Assembly: GCA_028023455.1 (NCBI GenBank) | Contig: JAQFVV010000113.1 | Location: forward strand, 372,001 to 436,000 | Direction: 5' to 3' | DNA: 64,000 nucleotides | Origin: Epiperipatus broadwayi | Taxonomy: Eukaryota; Onychophora; Udeonychophora; Euonychophora; Peripatidae | Part shown: piece by piece, positions 1 through 13,440 of the stretch | Numbering within the stretch: position 1 is the first letter of the stretch | Layout of the letters: each line of letters starts with the position of its first letter | Position numbers and translations under genes: made by a program | Notes under the pieces: generated by a model | The model's input: only the letters and a program-made list of their open reading frames with translations | What the model was told of the DNA's origin: nothing | Databases searched by the model: none

Positions 1-639
1 AGGTCAGATAAACTTTTCATAATTAAATTATGCTTAAAACTTTTATGAGTTGAAGTTTTATAATATTTCAATAATTCATGTTTTGAAATAAACAATTCCA
101 TTAGTGCTACTTGTAAATACCCCATTAATGATGAACTTTGGTAATTATCTGTATAAAAATTATCTTAATTAATGGATTTTATTTAGAAATAGTTAAGTTT
201 TGTGAAATTTCCAATTGAGTTAATTCATTTACAAAAATATAAATACTACTGTTTAAAAAATAAAACGACTAATGAGATTCACTATATGCTTGATTATAAT
301 GTATTACAAAAAACTGGAAATAAGTAATGAACAAAATATAATTCTTAATTAGGTAGTCATTTGTTTAATTTACATTATTATAAGAATGTTTCCAACAATA
401 ACATTTGATAAAAAAACTGACTAACTTCTTGCTAGACATGTTTTTGTCCATTAAACTTAATGTCATAAGTTACTTAGGATATCAGTTGAAATTCCAGAAA
501 ATATAACCACCCAATCTCTATTAAATATGCTTCCCAAGTTTAAAATGATCTTAAAGCTTGAATGCAAATTTTAGTGACAGTTTAATTAAAGCTTTGTTTG
601 CATCAGTTTTAATATTATTAAACTAAACTTTTAAATAAA

Positions 640-830
640 GTCACTTTAATATATAGGGTATATGAGCACAGACTTTCACATGACCCACCACTCTCCACTC
701 TATATATTCATAACACTAATACAACCAAACACATATGTCGAAAAGATAAATAATCACCAATATATGTATTTCATGCTAAACCAGAAATCATCAGTTGGTC
801 CAGATTAGCTAACCTTTCTTTAAAATAAAC
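640..830 (-). repeat. R2 repeat, inverted partner of the 3.2-kb copy
   Basis: About 150 bases (hammerhead copy, TATTTATCTTTTC, GGAGAGTGGTGGGTCATG, to ATATACCCTATATAT) are found in inverse orientation at 3205-3350. The two copies bracket 2.4 kb of AT-rich sequence. Confidence 0.55.
755..803 (-). ncRNA. Hammerhead-derived copy, R2 family, core boxes intact, stem II decayed
   Basis: On the minus strand ACCAA precedes CTGATGA. The stem II region is TTTCTG/TAGCAT with several mismatches, followed by GAAA, stem III (AUA, loop CA, UAU), cleavage after AUA, and UUGGU pairing with ACCAA. The core boxes and stem I are good but the stem II decay makes activity doubtful. Confidence 0.5.
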
Positions 831-1560
831 ACTTAAATATATAATTAATAATCACTTATGTAAATTAATAATTCTAATATTATTTGCTTACACCCTCTAT
901 AGAAATTTTCAATGTTTCAGATGATAATATTTTGTAAAAGGTAAAAAAACAAATGAGTTTTCCTCAAGTGATATAAATACTATATATATAGTACATGTGT
1001 ACAGGTGATTCCTGAGTACAGGTACAAATTAAATACAGTGCTAGATAAATAAATAATTTGTTATATATATTTAATATTACATCTAATGCTGATGTGCAGT
1101 AAATTGTAAAAATTTCCCAAACATTATTTATTACATATAGTGAATGGGATTAAAGATGATTAATTAAATATCTTCACATTATCATTTGCAAATGCTTAAG
1201 ATTTACCTATACATATATGTTTAGATAAAAAAGATAGGGTGGATTTATCTTATCCTTTAAAAGATTTTGTCTTGTGTTTAGTAAGTGAGAATTGTCCTCA
1301 AGTCATATAAATCTATACAGCACATGTGTAGGGGTGATTCCCTAGAGACTTGCAAATTAAACACTGTGCTAGATAAATAACTTGTTATACTATATGTTTC
1401 TTTAAACTAGTTATCATCAGTAGCTTGGAACATGGGTTGAGTATTCTAACAAATATTTCTATTAAATATGCTATGAAGTTCAACATGATTTTAAAGCTTG
1501 AATGCAAATTTTAGCAGCAGTTTAATTAAATATTTTGTATTGGCTATCTTTAAAACAAAC

Positions 1561-2447
1561 TAACCTTGCTTTTTGATTATACACACACAAAATGTATCAA
1601 TTTTTAAATCTAAATGAATATTGAAAAGTTGGAATGAGACCCAAATGCATAACTTTGCAGTTGGAAGACTTCCCTCTTTCAATATAAAAGTTTTTAGTTC
1701 ACAAAAACACATTTTAATAAACGATATAATAGAAACCAGAATAATGTATACAAAAGACCTGGAACTTAAAAAGTCGAATTTTTAAATACTTTTTTAGTAT
1801 TTAGTTTGTTATTACATCGTCATTTCTGGTTATTAAAATGCTATTAAGAAATATTTTATCATCTGTAACATGAAATAGAAAATTTTTTTTTCAAAACACA
1901 CATAAAAATATCTGCTAGATTTATTAATTTTATTTAAAAATAGAAAAAAAAACTCTCATAACATAAAAAAAAACCTATGCTTTAAGTAAAAAAAAGTTTT
2001 TCAATTTATATTATTGTTTATTTTAAAATTTATTAATAAAAAAAAAAGTGAAGGATGTACTTTCATTAAAATTTTAATTTTTATAGCTTCAAGAGTGAGA
2101 ATCCTGCTATTGATAAAGATTTATTTACTTTTAAAAGAACAGTAATCATTCAGAATTTTGTTTTATTTAAGAAAGCCGTTATTGCCAATTTTTGAATTAC
2201 TATTAAGAAGATTTCTAGAGTTCTGTCACAGAAGAAGTACAATTCTTTTTAAAGCACTAAAACAGCAATTAGGTTTTATTATTCTTTTTTATAACAAAAA
2301 GTAGAGCTTACAAATTCAAATGGCTTATTAGTAGTTATTAGAAGAAAATGGAAACTAAAGTTACCTAGATGATGAAATAAATGAAAATAAGCTTGCTATA
2401 AATAATATTTGTAAAGGGATTTTGGTTACATAAAAAATATATAATAG
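1561..2447. other. AT-rich, no recognisable feature
   Basis: Homopolymer-rich sequence with no ORF, repeat or motif that I can support. Confidence 0.5.
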
Positions 2448-2745
2448 ATATTTTTTTATATCAAATGCTTTTATTGACTGTGCAATAAAAAGAAAAAAAT
2501 AATTGTTTCTTCAATCACAATTGAAGTTTTAAGACTTAACTTGAAATAAAAGCACAGGTGTGTGTATCCAGAAATTAGTTGTTATAAAAAATAGGAATTG
2601 TCTTAATTAATTTTTAGATCCCCCATTCTTTTATTTCAAGTTAAATCTAAAAACTCCAATTGTGGTTGAAGAAAGGATTATTTTATTTCTTTTTAGTGCA
2701 CAGTCAATAAAAGCTATTAATAAAAAAATATTATCTCTATTATTT
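2448..2745. mobile_element. Foldback (MITE-like) element
   Basis: About 100-base imperfect inverted arms: GCTTTTATTGACTGTGCA and CTTGAAATAAAAG on the left, mirrored by CTTTTATTTCAAG and GCACAGTCAATAAAAGC on the right. A short non-paired centre carries TGTGTGTATCCAG. No coding content. Confidence 0.65.
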
Positions 2746-3174
2746 TTAAGTTATTACTGTTAATAAAGTAAGTGAAAATGTAACATTATATTGTACTTTA
2801 AATTGACTAGAAACTTATAATTGTTATATATATCACCAGATATTTCTGCTACTAGTTAAAATGTACACCTTTATGTATATATATCATACTTAGAATTTGC
2901 ACATAATACATATATGTATATTTAATATTATTTTATATAGCGCTATGTTTTTATACTGTAATAGTGATATTAGCGATTAAGCCAATGCACATACATTTTA
3001 AAGATAAATTATAAATGAATACTCTCACTTTTTCCAGACACAAGATATAGTTTTTTAGAAAAGATGGAATGAATCCACCCATCCTTTCGACCCAAACATT
3101 TATGTATGGGGAAAATCTTAAGCATATGAAAATGAGAGCATGAAGATGTTAAGCAATCACTTTAAATTACATTT

Positions 3175-3585
3175 ATTATGCCTGAACTATATCTTGTGTC
3201 TGGAAAACTGATGATTGCTGGTTTAGCATGAAATACATATATTGGTGATTATTTATCTTTTCAACATGTATCAGTGTTATGAGATAGAGTGGAGAGTGGT
3301 GGGTCATGTGAAAGTCTGTGCTCATATACCCTATATATTACATATATAGACACAGGTATATAATAAGCCTGTGTTTCAGTTATTACATAGTAGAGATGTC
3401 TGCCCATCCCTTGTATATGTATTAAATGGATTACATGAGGGGTCAGATTGACCTTAGGTCAACATGGGTGTGACAAGAATCTTGGATTCAGGGTGGCTTT
3501 GAGCATTCCATCATCAGATTTTCAATTGGATGGATGGTTGAAGAGTTGGAGTGTGGAGTAGATTGAAGCCTGTCCATTAAAGTAT
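3175..3585 (+). repeat. R2 repeat, hammerhead then tail then next-unit block
   Basis: After the hammerhead copy at 3200-3247 comes a tail (GGAGAGTGGTGGGTCATG, about 3290-3350). Then at 3440-3580 comes the same block that precedes the hammerhead at 61 kb (TTGAAGAGTTGGAG, AAGCCTGTCCATTAAAG). The order fits a tandem of the same unit, truncated after the second block. Confidence 0.5.
3200..3247 (+). ncRNA. Hammerhead-derived copy, R2 family, stem I eroded
   Basis: Plus strand: CTGATGA, stem II UGCUG/UAGCA with loop GUU, GAAA, stem III AUA/UAU, then ATTGG. The 5' side of stem I is AAAA where CCAA is expected, so stem I is nearly lost. The 5' flank has been replaced by an inverted repeat (3035-3055 against 3187-3207). 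It is inverted relative to the copy at 755-803. Confidence 0.5.
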
Positions 3586-3713
3586 ATATGTATATTGTAA
3601 ATGAACTTTATTTAATCCATATAATTTTTAATTTAAATCTATATCACACATATATAATGTATATAAGTCATAAGATATTTCTGCTGTAAGTTAATTTGAT
3701 ACTTATGTAGTAA

Positions 3714-3882
3714 ACCTGCAACAAAGAGAAGATAGGAAGCCTTTTCACATTCATATCAATACACTGCTAACTTTTGAATGTTATTTTGGCAATCATTTAC
3801 AAAGTTAGCAAACATTACAAAATTACCAATGCATGGATACAAATGTGAAAAGCCCTCCTATCTTCTCTTTGTTGCAAGAATA
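3714..3882. mobile_element. Short hairpin repeat
   Basis: Arms GCAACAAAGAGAAGATAGGA on the left and TCCTATCTTCTCTTTGTTGC on the right, with internal partial pairing. A related half-copy (CTTCTATCTTCTCTTCATTG) lies at 5867-5900, next to the shared flank GGTTTAGTACACAA. Confidence 0.6.
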
Positions 3883-3884
3883 GT

Positions 3885-4435
3885 ACACAATATTTTTTAA
3901 AAAGAACCAAAAAATAAATAATATACTATATATACATATACTTCTATGAAATTTACATATGTGCAGATGATGAAGCTTTGACACTTCATTCAATCAATTT
4001 CAAAAAATGTGTAGAAACAATTTTTAAAAAACATACAAAAACATTACATACACACATATGGTACTTACTGGCTATTAATAGAACATGTTGTATGCTCCAA
4101 ATAATATGCAATTATTCTTCATTCTTCTTTCATAAACAAGATGGAGACTTTTTTTCTTGAAAATTTCCCTCCCCCACTTTGAACACATGATTGCACAGTA
4201 CATGTTTCAATTGGTATTTTGTCATGCAATGTAATTTTTCAAATCAGCAATGTGTTTTATTTTTGTTGAAAGGAAAAGAATAACAACAACAACAGTAATG
4301 TAAAAAAGAAAAGAAAACAGAACTAATAACAATGTCAACATAGTAATTATATAAGCAAATTTTAAAAAATAATGAAAATTGATGCTTTTTTTATTTACAC
4401 TAGAGGAAACATGTTCTTTATGTCATTTAGTATGG
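3885..4435. other. AT-rich spacer, nothing recognised
   Basis: A 60-codon open frame at 3978-4160 has no recognisable motif and composition like its surroundings. I do not call it a gene. Confidence 0.4.
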
Positions 4436-4439
4436 CAAA

Positions 4440-5230
4440 GAAGAAGTCATCATCTCAGTGTAATCTATGCCTCATAAATTCTGATAGGTAGGAATCCCTA
4501 TGTTGCTGTGATGTCCATCATTGCTGTTTAATACACCATTTGGCAGAGCCCCATAGGCATTCAATATTTTGGGTGTGAATCCCAGTTTTAGGATTCATGA
4601 AAGTTGTAGCTGTGGTAGATGCAATAATGGTTGTAATTAGCAGCTCTCAGTTTGTCTGTTTCGTATGCCTTCCAGCAATCAAAATAGGCTGTTGTACCTT
4701 CTTTGACATTGTCTTTGATGGCTTCCATCAGAGTTACTACACTCGTCTTTTATCCTAATGATGAAACATTCCTCCATCTCCCAACATAACCCACTGAACA
4801 TCCACTGTTCAGGTAGAATTCTGCCTTGCTGGAATTTGCATTTAGAAAACAGACTTCCATTAATTTCCATGATTTTCTCTGCCCTCCAATTTTCAGCATG
4901 GGTCTTTGAAACATGGAAATGGTACAAACTTCTCTCATGTAATTGTTCCAGTCTATGGTTCTTTTGTTGAATAAGCCAAGCTCATTTTTGCACCATTTAA
5001 TGGAAGTTAACTCTCAAGCGGAACTATAAATGAAATGGGTGGCAGTTAGGAATGGTATTCTAGAACCTTCCATCCACATTCCCTTATGAAGGGCTATTTT
5101 ATAGGTACAACATAAAACATTGCAAAGCCACTGCTTATCAGATTTATATCTATACATAGTCAGTGTGATCATTAGGGCACATTTGGATTGATGGAAGTTG
5201 AAAATAAACAATTGCTTTATTTTCACTACT
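4440..5230 (-). pseudogene. Merlin (ISXO2-like) DNA transposase, degenerate
   Basis: Read in several frames on the minus strand, the conserved order of a Merlin transposase appears: MWMEGSRIPFLTATHFIY, LTSIKWCKNELGL, RTIDWNNYMREVC, then EINGSLFSKCKFQQGRILP, EQWMFSGLC, then DCWKAYETDK, and finally NPKTGIHTQNIECLWGSAKW and SYLSEFMRHR. In the family the first D of the DDE triad lies in the ID-x-S-x-F motif. Here that aspartate is replaced (EINGSLF), and stops and frameshifts are present, so the enzyme is dead. The region is clearly less AT-rich than its flanks. I could not place the terminal inverted repeats or target duplication. Confidence 0.8.
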
Positions 5231-6455
5231 CAGCAGTTTTCAAATGATCATTATTTTAACCAATAAACAAAGATTATTAACAATGCAATAACAAGCAAAC
5301 TGGAAATTTAGGAACAAACTTTAAAGATGAAAAAAGTAAACTTTTAGTAAACTTTAAAGATGAAAAAAGTCCAAATGCAGAAGTAATCAACTAACTTAAA
5401 ATTTAAGATGACAAATTAACAAAAAATTTCAGCAACAAACATTTTAAATGCAGAATTAAATAACAACAAGAACAAATAATTTGAAATTTTAACAAACTTT
5501 TTAATGAGATAAAAATATATTTATACACCCACAGAATTTAATAGTATACACAACCAAAATATCTAAATAAATAGCTTTTGTTTTGGACAGTGCAAAACAA
5601 GTTTTTTTGCTGGTTTAAAAACATATTTTTCCACAAGAAATAACACTCAAATTTCAGGGTTTGTTTTCTTTCAATGGAAAGATTACACATATCAAAAGAC
5701 CTCCTATATTTTCATTGTAACAGCAATAATAGCCAAGTTTTTGTCAGGTGTTAAATATAAAGAAACCAAAATAACAACAATCCAAGTAGATTTTGGAAAA
5801 AAAAGTTTTTGTAACTGACAAATATAAATAAATCAAAATAACACCATTCAAAAACAGGTTTTGAAAAGGCCTTCTATCTTCTCTTCATTGCAGGTTTAGT
5901 ACACAAGTAACATTAATTTCTATACTTTTAATGTACATATTATATTTAGTATGTGTACATAATTATATATATATAATGAATCAGTAACTAAGTCATCTAT
6001 TTAAAATAATTTGATAGTTTTTACTTTTATTATAAAACAATTGTTTTAAAAAAAAAGCTAATGAAGAAAATTCATGATTATTGTCTAAAATAATTGTGAT
6101 GAGTTTTCTTTTTAACTTTCTGATCATTTTAAATAATGTGGGCTACTTTAAAAAACAATTTTAGTTTAGATTCCTGTATCACTTGCACATAAAAAAATTT
6201 AATTTTATATATGTTAAAAGGAAATTAATAATTTAATAATTGGAATATTTTTGTTTGTTTTAGTGTGTTTACATATGTGTATTTATTTATGACCACTTAT
6301 TTAATATATATATATATATATTGTAAACTACAATTTAAACAATATAAATATACACACAGTTTTGCTTTCAATCTATTAAAAAAATATCTGGGCTATTTAT
6401 AAATAAGTCAGAATTATAATACATTGGAAACTATTTATCAGATTTCTGATTTCAT
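5231..6455. other. AT-rich spacer with a short tandem duplication
   Basis: AAACTTTAAAGATGAAAAAAG occurs twice in tandem (about 5317-5371, key part ACTTTAAAGATGAAAAAAG). 5867-5900 is a partial copy of the hairpin repeat at 3714. Nothing else is recognised. Confidence 0.4.
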
Positions 6456-6457
6456 CT

Positions 6458-6776
<319 letters not shown>

Positions 6777-6999
6777 GTTTCAACAATATAAACTTTATTG
6801 ATCCAATAGTTTCATAGTATTACAATGCCATAGCAAGATACATGTTGAATCTTATTATTGTCAGTTCAATTTCAAGTGCTATAATATTCATTTTTTTAAA
6901 AGTACATATCTATATAAGTAATTTTACATGATTCTATCCACTTTAGCAATGTTAATTAATCACATTACTGTCCAATAGGAGCATAATCTGGACCATGCT

Positions 7000-7245
7000 T
7001 TCTTTAATTTTTCGTTCTTTATAGCTTTGCTGTTTGTCTGAGCAGGGACCAAGTAGCTGCATAAATATCTGGGCTGGTTATCTGCTTGTCTTTAACTTGA
7101 ATTTTATTCAACTTATTTTCAAATGTGGCTGGTTGCCTTCTGGGGTTATTACCCAATATGAACACACACCTAGTGCACCAAAGTGCATATAAGACAAACA
7201 TTGAGGCCCTTATGGCTGATTATTATTATTGTTATTATTATCATC
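7000..7245. mobile_element. Possible LINE 3' fragment ending in an ATT-rich tail
   Basis: A patch with more G+C than its surroundings, ending on the plus strand in GGCCCTTATGGCTGATTATT and a short ATT/GTT run. The combination of a GC-richer 3' region and a trinucleotide tail resembles LINE 3' ends. No conserved protein motif is seen, so the class is a guess. Confidence 0.3.
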
Positions 7246-7249
7246 AATA

Positions 7250-8464
7250 CTTAATAAATATATTAACCATTATTTTAAATTATTACAGTAAATAATTTAA
7301 TACTAGATTAAGTATTTTGTGTTTTTTTCTTATACACATGTTAGCAGAATCTTTACTATCCAGAAATGCTATCTTTAGCAATAATAGAATGTGTGAGAGA
7401 ATTCCGTGTAATCCTCTTCAAAATTATATGGATGACACTAAAAATCGAAAGTCAATTTTAAAGACACATATCTTATTTATCTATTTCATAATGCATGGCA
7501 CTGGCTCCCTTGATTTTAGCAGTGATATATCCTCATAGCTTTAGTAATCATATTAGTGATGTACTTATAATATTAAATCTCATTATTGGATTGGATGATG
7601 ATGATATATTTTAAATCTAATTAAATTTAATCGCAAATGATGACTGAGTCTTTTGTCATTATTATATATGCATTTAGTCATCTGTATATAAAAATGTGGC
7701 AATGAACAAATGATATCTTTACATTTGTTATTTTGCCCATATTATATATGCATTTGTTCATTTAACAATGTATAAACAAGTGGCCATATATAAATGATAC
7801 ATTTACATTTCTATATCATATTTACTACCATAATTCTATTCCATTATTAGAACATTCTATTTCCTAACATCTATTCATATTTACTTATATACTTATTATG
7901 TCAATAAACTAATTTGGTTACAGTATAATAAACATAGTGGAAAATATTCTGCTTTCTAAAGCTAAGCATGGGTGTTGATAATAAAAATATATGAATAAGT
8001 ATGATGGAAGATATGTTAAATTTAATTTTCAGATTGTGTAATGAAGAATGTATAATAATTAGACATGGATTAATAAATTCCTGACTTTTAGCTAAAGAAA
8101 ATCAAAAAGTAATAGATTCATTAATGACTAAAACTGGACAGATAACTACCGAGAGAATAAATTGAGTTTATATAAGACTTGGGTACATAAGTAACAAGGC
8201 TTGAAAATTAACTTTTTAATATATTAAATTTGTGAAATATTTATATATGTATATGCAACTCAGATATATTTTCAGGTCATAAACAAGTTCAGAAAATTTT
8301 TCCGATAAGCATATTATAAACAATTTACTTAAACATCAAGTAATGATCAGTAAATAGATATCTAGTTGTTATTGGCTAGGTTAATCTGGATTGGTCAAAT
8401 AAGTTTTGTTGTTATGATTAAAAAAAATATAAAATATATAATTGTAATCTGATGTGATCTTCAC
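7250..8464. other. AT-rich spacer, nothing recognised
   Basis: It includes an imperfect repeat of ATTATATATGCATTTAGTCA at 7664 and 7740 (ATTATATATGCATTTGTTCA). The 73-codon frame at 7317-7538 has no motif. Confidence 0.4.
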
Positions 8465-8780
8465 TGTTAGATATGTATGCCATATAATACTAAATTGTCC
8501 ATGCACTTTACTACTGCTACACAATGCTTTATTTATGACCTTTTTTAACAGTTTTATTTACCACCCTTTTTTACACTTTACAGTTTTGATTACCCCAACA
8601 ATCTTCTTCAGAACTTTATATCTCCTAGCCTCAATTTGCAGTTGAGGCTAGGAGATATAAAGTTTTGAAGAAGATCACTGGAGCAATCGAAATTGTAAAG
8701 TGTAAAAAAGGATGGTAAATAAAGCAATGTGTAACAGTAGTAAAGTGCATGGACAATTTAGTATTATATGATATACATTT
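8465..8780. mobile_element. Snap-back element with Penelope-tail-like motif
   Basis: The arms pair almost end to end: GTCCATGCACTTTACTACTG on the left against CAGTAGTAAAGTGCATGGAC on the right, and TATCTCCTAGCCTC/GAGGCTAGGAGATA at the centre. The right arm has lost about 25 bases. Each arm, read outward from the centre, contains AGTTCTGAAGAAGAT, a small hairpin, and ATCGAAA (right arm) or ATCAAAA (left arm), the CTGAAGAAG...CGAAA pattern seen in tails of Penelope-like elements and reminiscent of a degenerate hammerhead core. Confidence 0.65.
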
Positions 8781-9689
8781 GGCAATTCAATAAGAAAAAG
8801 TAGTTATTATGTATGCCATATTTTTAAGTTTTACACGATCTGAATTTCACCATCGAGCTATGGCTAAGACAAGCAGAAACACATGATATTCGGTTTTCTA
8901 AAGTTTATATTTTTTTAACAGGCCAAAAATATAATAAAAATAATTCTCGTCAAAAGTTTTAAAAAACATTAAAAAATGAATAGGCAGTCATAATAAATTT
9001 GCATGCAATAGTTTATAGACTATAAATAACGTTAAAAAACAGCACTTATTAACTAAGAAAATAATTAAACATAATGACATTCTAAAATGAATAAACGTAA
9101 ATATCACGTGTGTGATTATATACGTTAAAATATTCATTAGAATAATTCTGCATTTCATTTGTACATTTAAAGTAAATCCTCTGAGAAAAATACACTTAGT
9201 AGAATTAATTAATTTAATAAAAAAAAAAATCTAAAAAAAGCGATCATTTACAATTTGCTGTCTGTATCATTTATAGTTTATTGATTAAATTTAAAAAAAT
9301 GGTTTAAAAATAAAGGCATTAAATTTCTTCATGAAATGTGAAACCTATGGTTACTACATTTTTCAACTGGATGTCTCAACTTTTTTGCTAAGTTAAAAAT
9401 TTTCAAAATTTTTAAATTAATATTGACTTCAGGATTCACATAACATGTTTTATTTAATTAACATAAATGACAGTTTGTTCTAAAGAATTATATATCAATA
9501 TTATTACAAATGAATTTTATTGCACTCAAGCAACTAAATACTCTTAAAAATTTAAAGAAACAATAATTTTTTTAAATCAATTATATCCTGATAGGAAGAA
9601 AAAATATATTTTGACTGTCAGGTAAAATTATATTTACACAGCGCCTTTATAAAAGATTTTTTCAAAATTATATCTTTTTTAAGCATATT
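8781..9689. other. AT-rich spacer, nothing recognised
   Basis: No ORF or repeat that I can support. Confidence 0.4.
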
Positions 9690-11520
9690 TCAAACAAATT
9701 GTAATTTATTTTTACAGTATGGTGTGCCATAACTAGGTTTGAAAGATGTTAACAGTGATATGTAATTCCTCAGTTTAATTGATCTATTAATGAGGTAGTT
9801 CTGGACAGAAATGATCAGATTACCATATTTAGATAGATGTTTGTATAGTGCAATAAAAATATATTGCCAACTGACTAAATGAAAAGTTGTTTTAAAGTCA
9901 TCTGGGCATTCAACACAATCTCTAAGTTCGTTTTCTTTTGGCATCTTGTATTAAAAGAATAGATTGAAAGGCACTGGTGACCTTTTATTGTATAATGTGA
10001 AGTTGATAGTTTTGGCGAAATCTAATCTTTAAAATTAATCTTGTGAAGATTTGTTGATCAATATCCTAAAATGTAATAAGATGCAAGTTGTTTACAGAAG
10101 AGTATATTGTATATTATTTTTTTCTGAGACAAAAAGTATTATGTTGGTAGAAAGGCTGAAGATGTTAAAATTGCTCAAGCAGAATTAGTTGATTGTAGCA
10201 TTTGTATAGGCTATAAATTATATATAATGAAGCTGCTTGTAGACATTAACTGGGATAAGATCTGCAGCTAGAAAGATGTGTGTTTCAAGATGCATGACAT
10301 CTTAGTATATTTGTTGATATGTAATACAATTTTCGTAAGGAGATTATGTACTGGAGTAATTAGTGGCAGACATTGATCATATGTTTTTAGATGCTCAAGA
10401 ATTTCAATATCAACATTAGTGTTCAGAAAGAAAAGTGTCATCTTTTGATAAAATAAAAATGACAAAAGATGTGAGAAGGAATTGATAATGCATAATTTGT
10501 AGTGGTCCTTATGAGTTTTGAGAGATTTGGTATTATTATTTTTTTTAAGCTATGTGTTATTGCATTCTAGTTGTAAAATATAATCAACTAGTTTGCTTCA
10601 TTTTGAAATTTGGCATCATTCATTTGTGAGATGATTTGCAGGTAGTATCTATGTCTTCAATATACTGTTTCACAATGTTATTTGAGCAATAACTTATTAT
10701 TAATCAGTTGAAGCAGATTTGAAGGCTAACCAAAAATCAACTGGAGAATGGTAATGCAGATAATGATAGTAATGACCTTCAATAATTGTATTAGAAAGGT
10801 AGTCTATAGTTAATTTAAATTCTGTAGGTATTTGTTGTTTAAATGTAAACTTATAGAACAATGAGTTATTTTGAAATAAAATAATTTAAGAGTCACACAA
10901 GTTTGGTCTGAAAATGAAATTCTGGTTAAATGGGTTGAAGTATTAAAATCAGATAGAGATACAAAAAAGAAATCAATGAAAGATGAACATTACCCTCCAA
11001 CTGCCTAGGAATAAGAAAGAAAGCAGTATCAAGGTGAGTTGATTAAGTTTAGATTGTAATGCAGATGGCAATTCTTTATAAGAGAAGTTGAAGTCACCAC
11101 AAATGATATTTATTCATGAACCATGTAAGATTTTTGTTTGAGCAATGAAGAATATCTAGGTTACATCTTTGACTTTTTGGCTTGGGTATATTGATATGAG
11201 TTAACTGTCTGTGATTGATGATTAAAGGTAAAGATAATTGCATTAACAGATATGTATTATGTTTACTTTGGCTAATATAATTTTTGTATTTATCAGAAGT
11301 CCTACACTCTGTATTAATCCAATGTTTGGTTTATCTGTGAAAATGTGATATTTATTTATAGTATTAATGATATCTAGTTGAGTTGATAAATAAATTTTTG
11401 TTTCTGTTAGAATGAATATGTAACAATGGTGATTCTTTAGTAATTGAGTTAATTGTGTAATTCTTTTATGTGAGTTTGTGCCATGCTCATTGATTGTAGC
11501 AATGTACATATTGTTCATGT
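9690..11520 (-). pseudogene. Degenerate non-LTR retrotransposon (endonuclease part clear)
   Basis: At its 5' end (11518 downward) an apurinic-type endonuclease domain begins: IATINEHGTNSHKRITQL, then FILTETKIYL and VGLLINTKII. Further on, near 11100, is INIICGDFNFSYKEL, with the catalytic GDFN. Downstream, pieces such as ECPDDFKTTFHL near 9900 may be reverse-transcriptase remnants, but the frame is broken many times. The endonuclease type fits L1/Tx1-like or related LINEs. The class is not settled. Confidence 0.6.
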
Positions 11521-13440
11521 TATGTATTTGGATTATTGGATCATTATTTTTTGCTATTTATATAGATTTTCTGATTAAAAAATAGAACAATGCATATTCT
11601 TCATTAATGATGTCTTGATAATCTTCAGAGGCCTCCTAAATATTTCCATCATTCTGAATATTTAAAATAAATTTCAAATATCAACTGGTTTCCCAATACA
11701 AGTTTTCAAGTCATCATTGGCATAAATGTCTGCAGATCACACACTATCATCTTTCTTCAAGGATAAACCTTCATACTTTCTTGCAATACAATTGATATGT
11801 CTATAATGCAAATAAACCATCATTTAAACAATTTCATCCCAAACACATTCAGCAAAAAAAATGAATGCATTTTGCCAAAAAATTTGGTATGCTATTGTGA
11901 AAGTATGTATAGTGAATGCTATTTGTAGAATACTTGCCCAAACTTATGTCTGAAATAAAAGCATACATCTAGGGATTGCCTTCACATCTTCTATCCATCA
12001 GAACAGCATGCTTTCATATATGCAAAGGAAGGCTGAGTTTGATATGCTGTAAATCTTTTGTAACTTATATTAGCATCAAAATGTATATTGCAATACTTAC
12101 TAATCCAGAACTATCCCCCTCCTATAGCATTGCTTGTTTCAATTTTTTTTATGTCAAGCAGTTATTTTTCACAGATCATGCCACAAGCATTCTAATCTAT
12201 TAGACCAGTGTAACATCACATCTCATTGCATATCATTTAAAAATTTAAATAAGATGACATTCATTCAGATATCCATAGACAAAACTGCCAATTGCTAAGA
12301 CTCTAAGTTCCAAGACCTTTGTGCTCTTCAATCATGGTTAAAATTTCTTTTTAATTTATTACAGGGTATAATTCCAACCAAAATATTTCTTGATGACCAA
12401 TTTAAGTTAAATCTTGGACATTGTTTTGTGAAATAATTATCCAGAAAAAATGCTATACCTTTTTCCAAGCCTATCCTTATTTCTCATCTCTATACTTATT
12501 CATGTTTCATAAGTGTATAATCAACTTCAAGCAATTACTATGATTATGGAAGTGTTTTGCCAAAAGCTTCTCAGTGCCATTTTTAGTTAATGTTTATTAA
12601 TTTATACTTTTCATCTGAATTCAAGATCAGTGAGTGCTTAAAGATGAAAAATTTATATACATAAAATACTTTCAGCCCTATAGTGTATCTGTAATTATTT
12701 CTATCCTAAGAACTATATAACTTGTAAACTGTTCCATAATATTTGACAATAAAAAATACAATATACTAAAATAAAATAACAAGAAAAGGTTTAACTTCTA
12801 TGCTCTCTCAAATTTTTACTCAGGAACATCATGACTAAAACTTGACTATCAACAATCTACTTTATTTGTGCTCTCTCATAGCTTAAACTTTTATTTGCAT
12901 TAACACTCTCCAGAATCTTCCACTTGAATATAAATATTTGGACTCTTTGGTTTAGTCATCATCATTATGCAATATTATAATATGTCACTCATCAAATTTG
13001 GATCATACTTCATTGGAGTTAAATAACTTATTGTATTATCTGTATTATTATAGTTGTAGTATTATCATACTTTTGCCTATGCAACATATATTTATTCTAC
13101 TATAAATATGTTAATTTTAATAATAAATAAAAGTATTTTCACACTATTATAAGAAAATTTAGTACTTGAGAGTTTTCAAGTAAACCAAGATGGCAGACTG
13201 TATTTTTGATAAATCTACAGTTTTGGAGTCTCCTAAAAATGTTTACAAAAAAATGCATGCTAGAAAGTCATATTTAATAATTGCATTTAATTTTTTTGTT
13301 ACTGTTATTTTTAAAAAAGAAATCATTATGAAAAAATTAATTACAATATTTTCAGTTTATTTTCTTTTTTTTGTGGATTAATACTTATTAACAGAAAAAT
13401 GAAAAAAAAATATAAATATAATATTTGCACTATATTAATC
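11521..13440. other. AT-rich spacer, possibly an old unclassified element
   Basis: 11640-12560 is slightly less AT-rich than the flanks and may be eroded element coding sequence, but I recognise no motif on either strand. 12600-13440 shows nothing. Confidence 0.35.

Larger units (their letters stand above)
430..1560. repeat. Interspersed direct repeats
   Basis: About 60 bases around 540-600 (AAAGCTTGAATGCAAATTTT) recur at 1475-1540. About 100 bases around 955-1055 (GTGCTAGATAAATAA, CATGTGTACAGGTGATTCC) recur at 1290-1385. This is probably a decayed composite repeat. The piece at 1200-1290 is related to 49325-49430. Confidence 0.5.

Noticed and set aside
1385-1427. CTGATGA...GAAA on the minus strand with three-pair stems
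   Set aside because: Core boxes fit a hammerhead, but each stem has only one to three pairs and no second copy supports it. A chance match of this quality is plausible in 64 kb.
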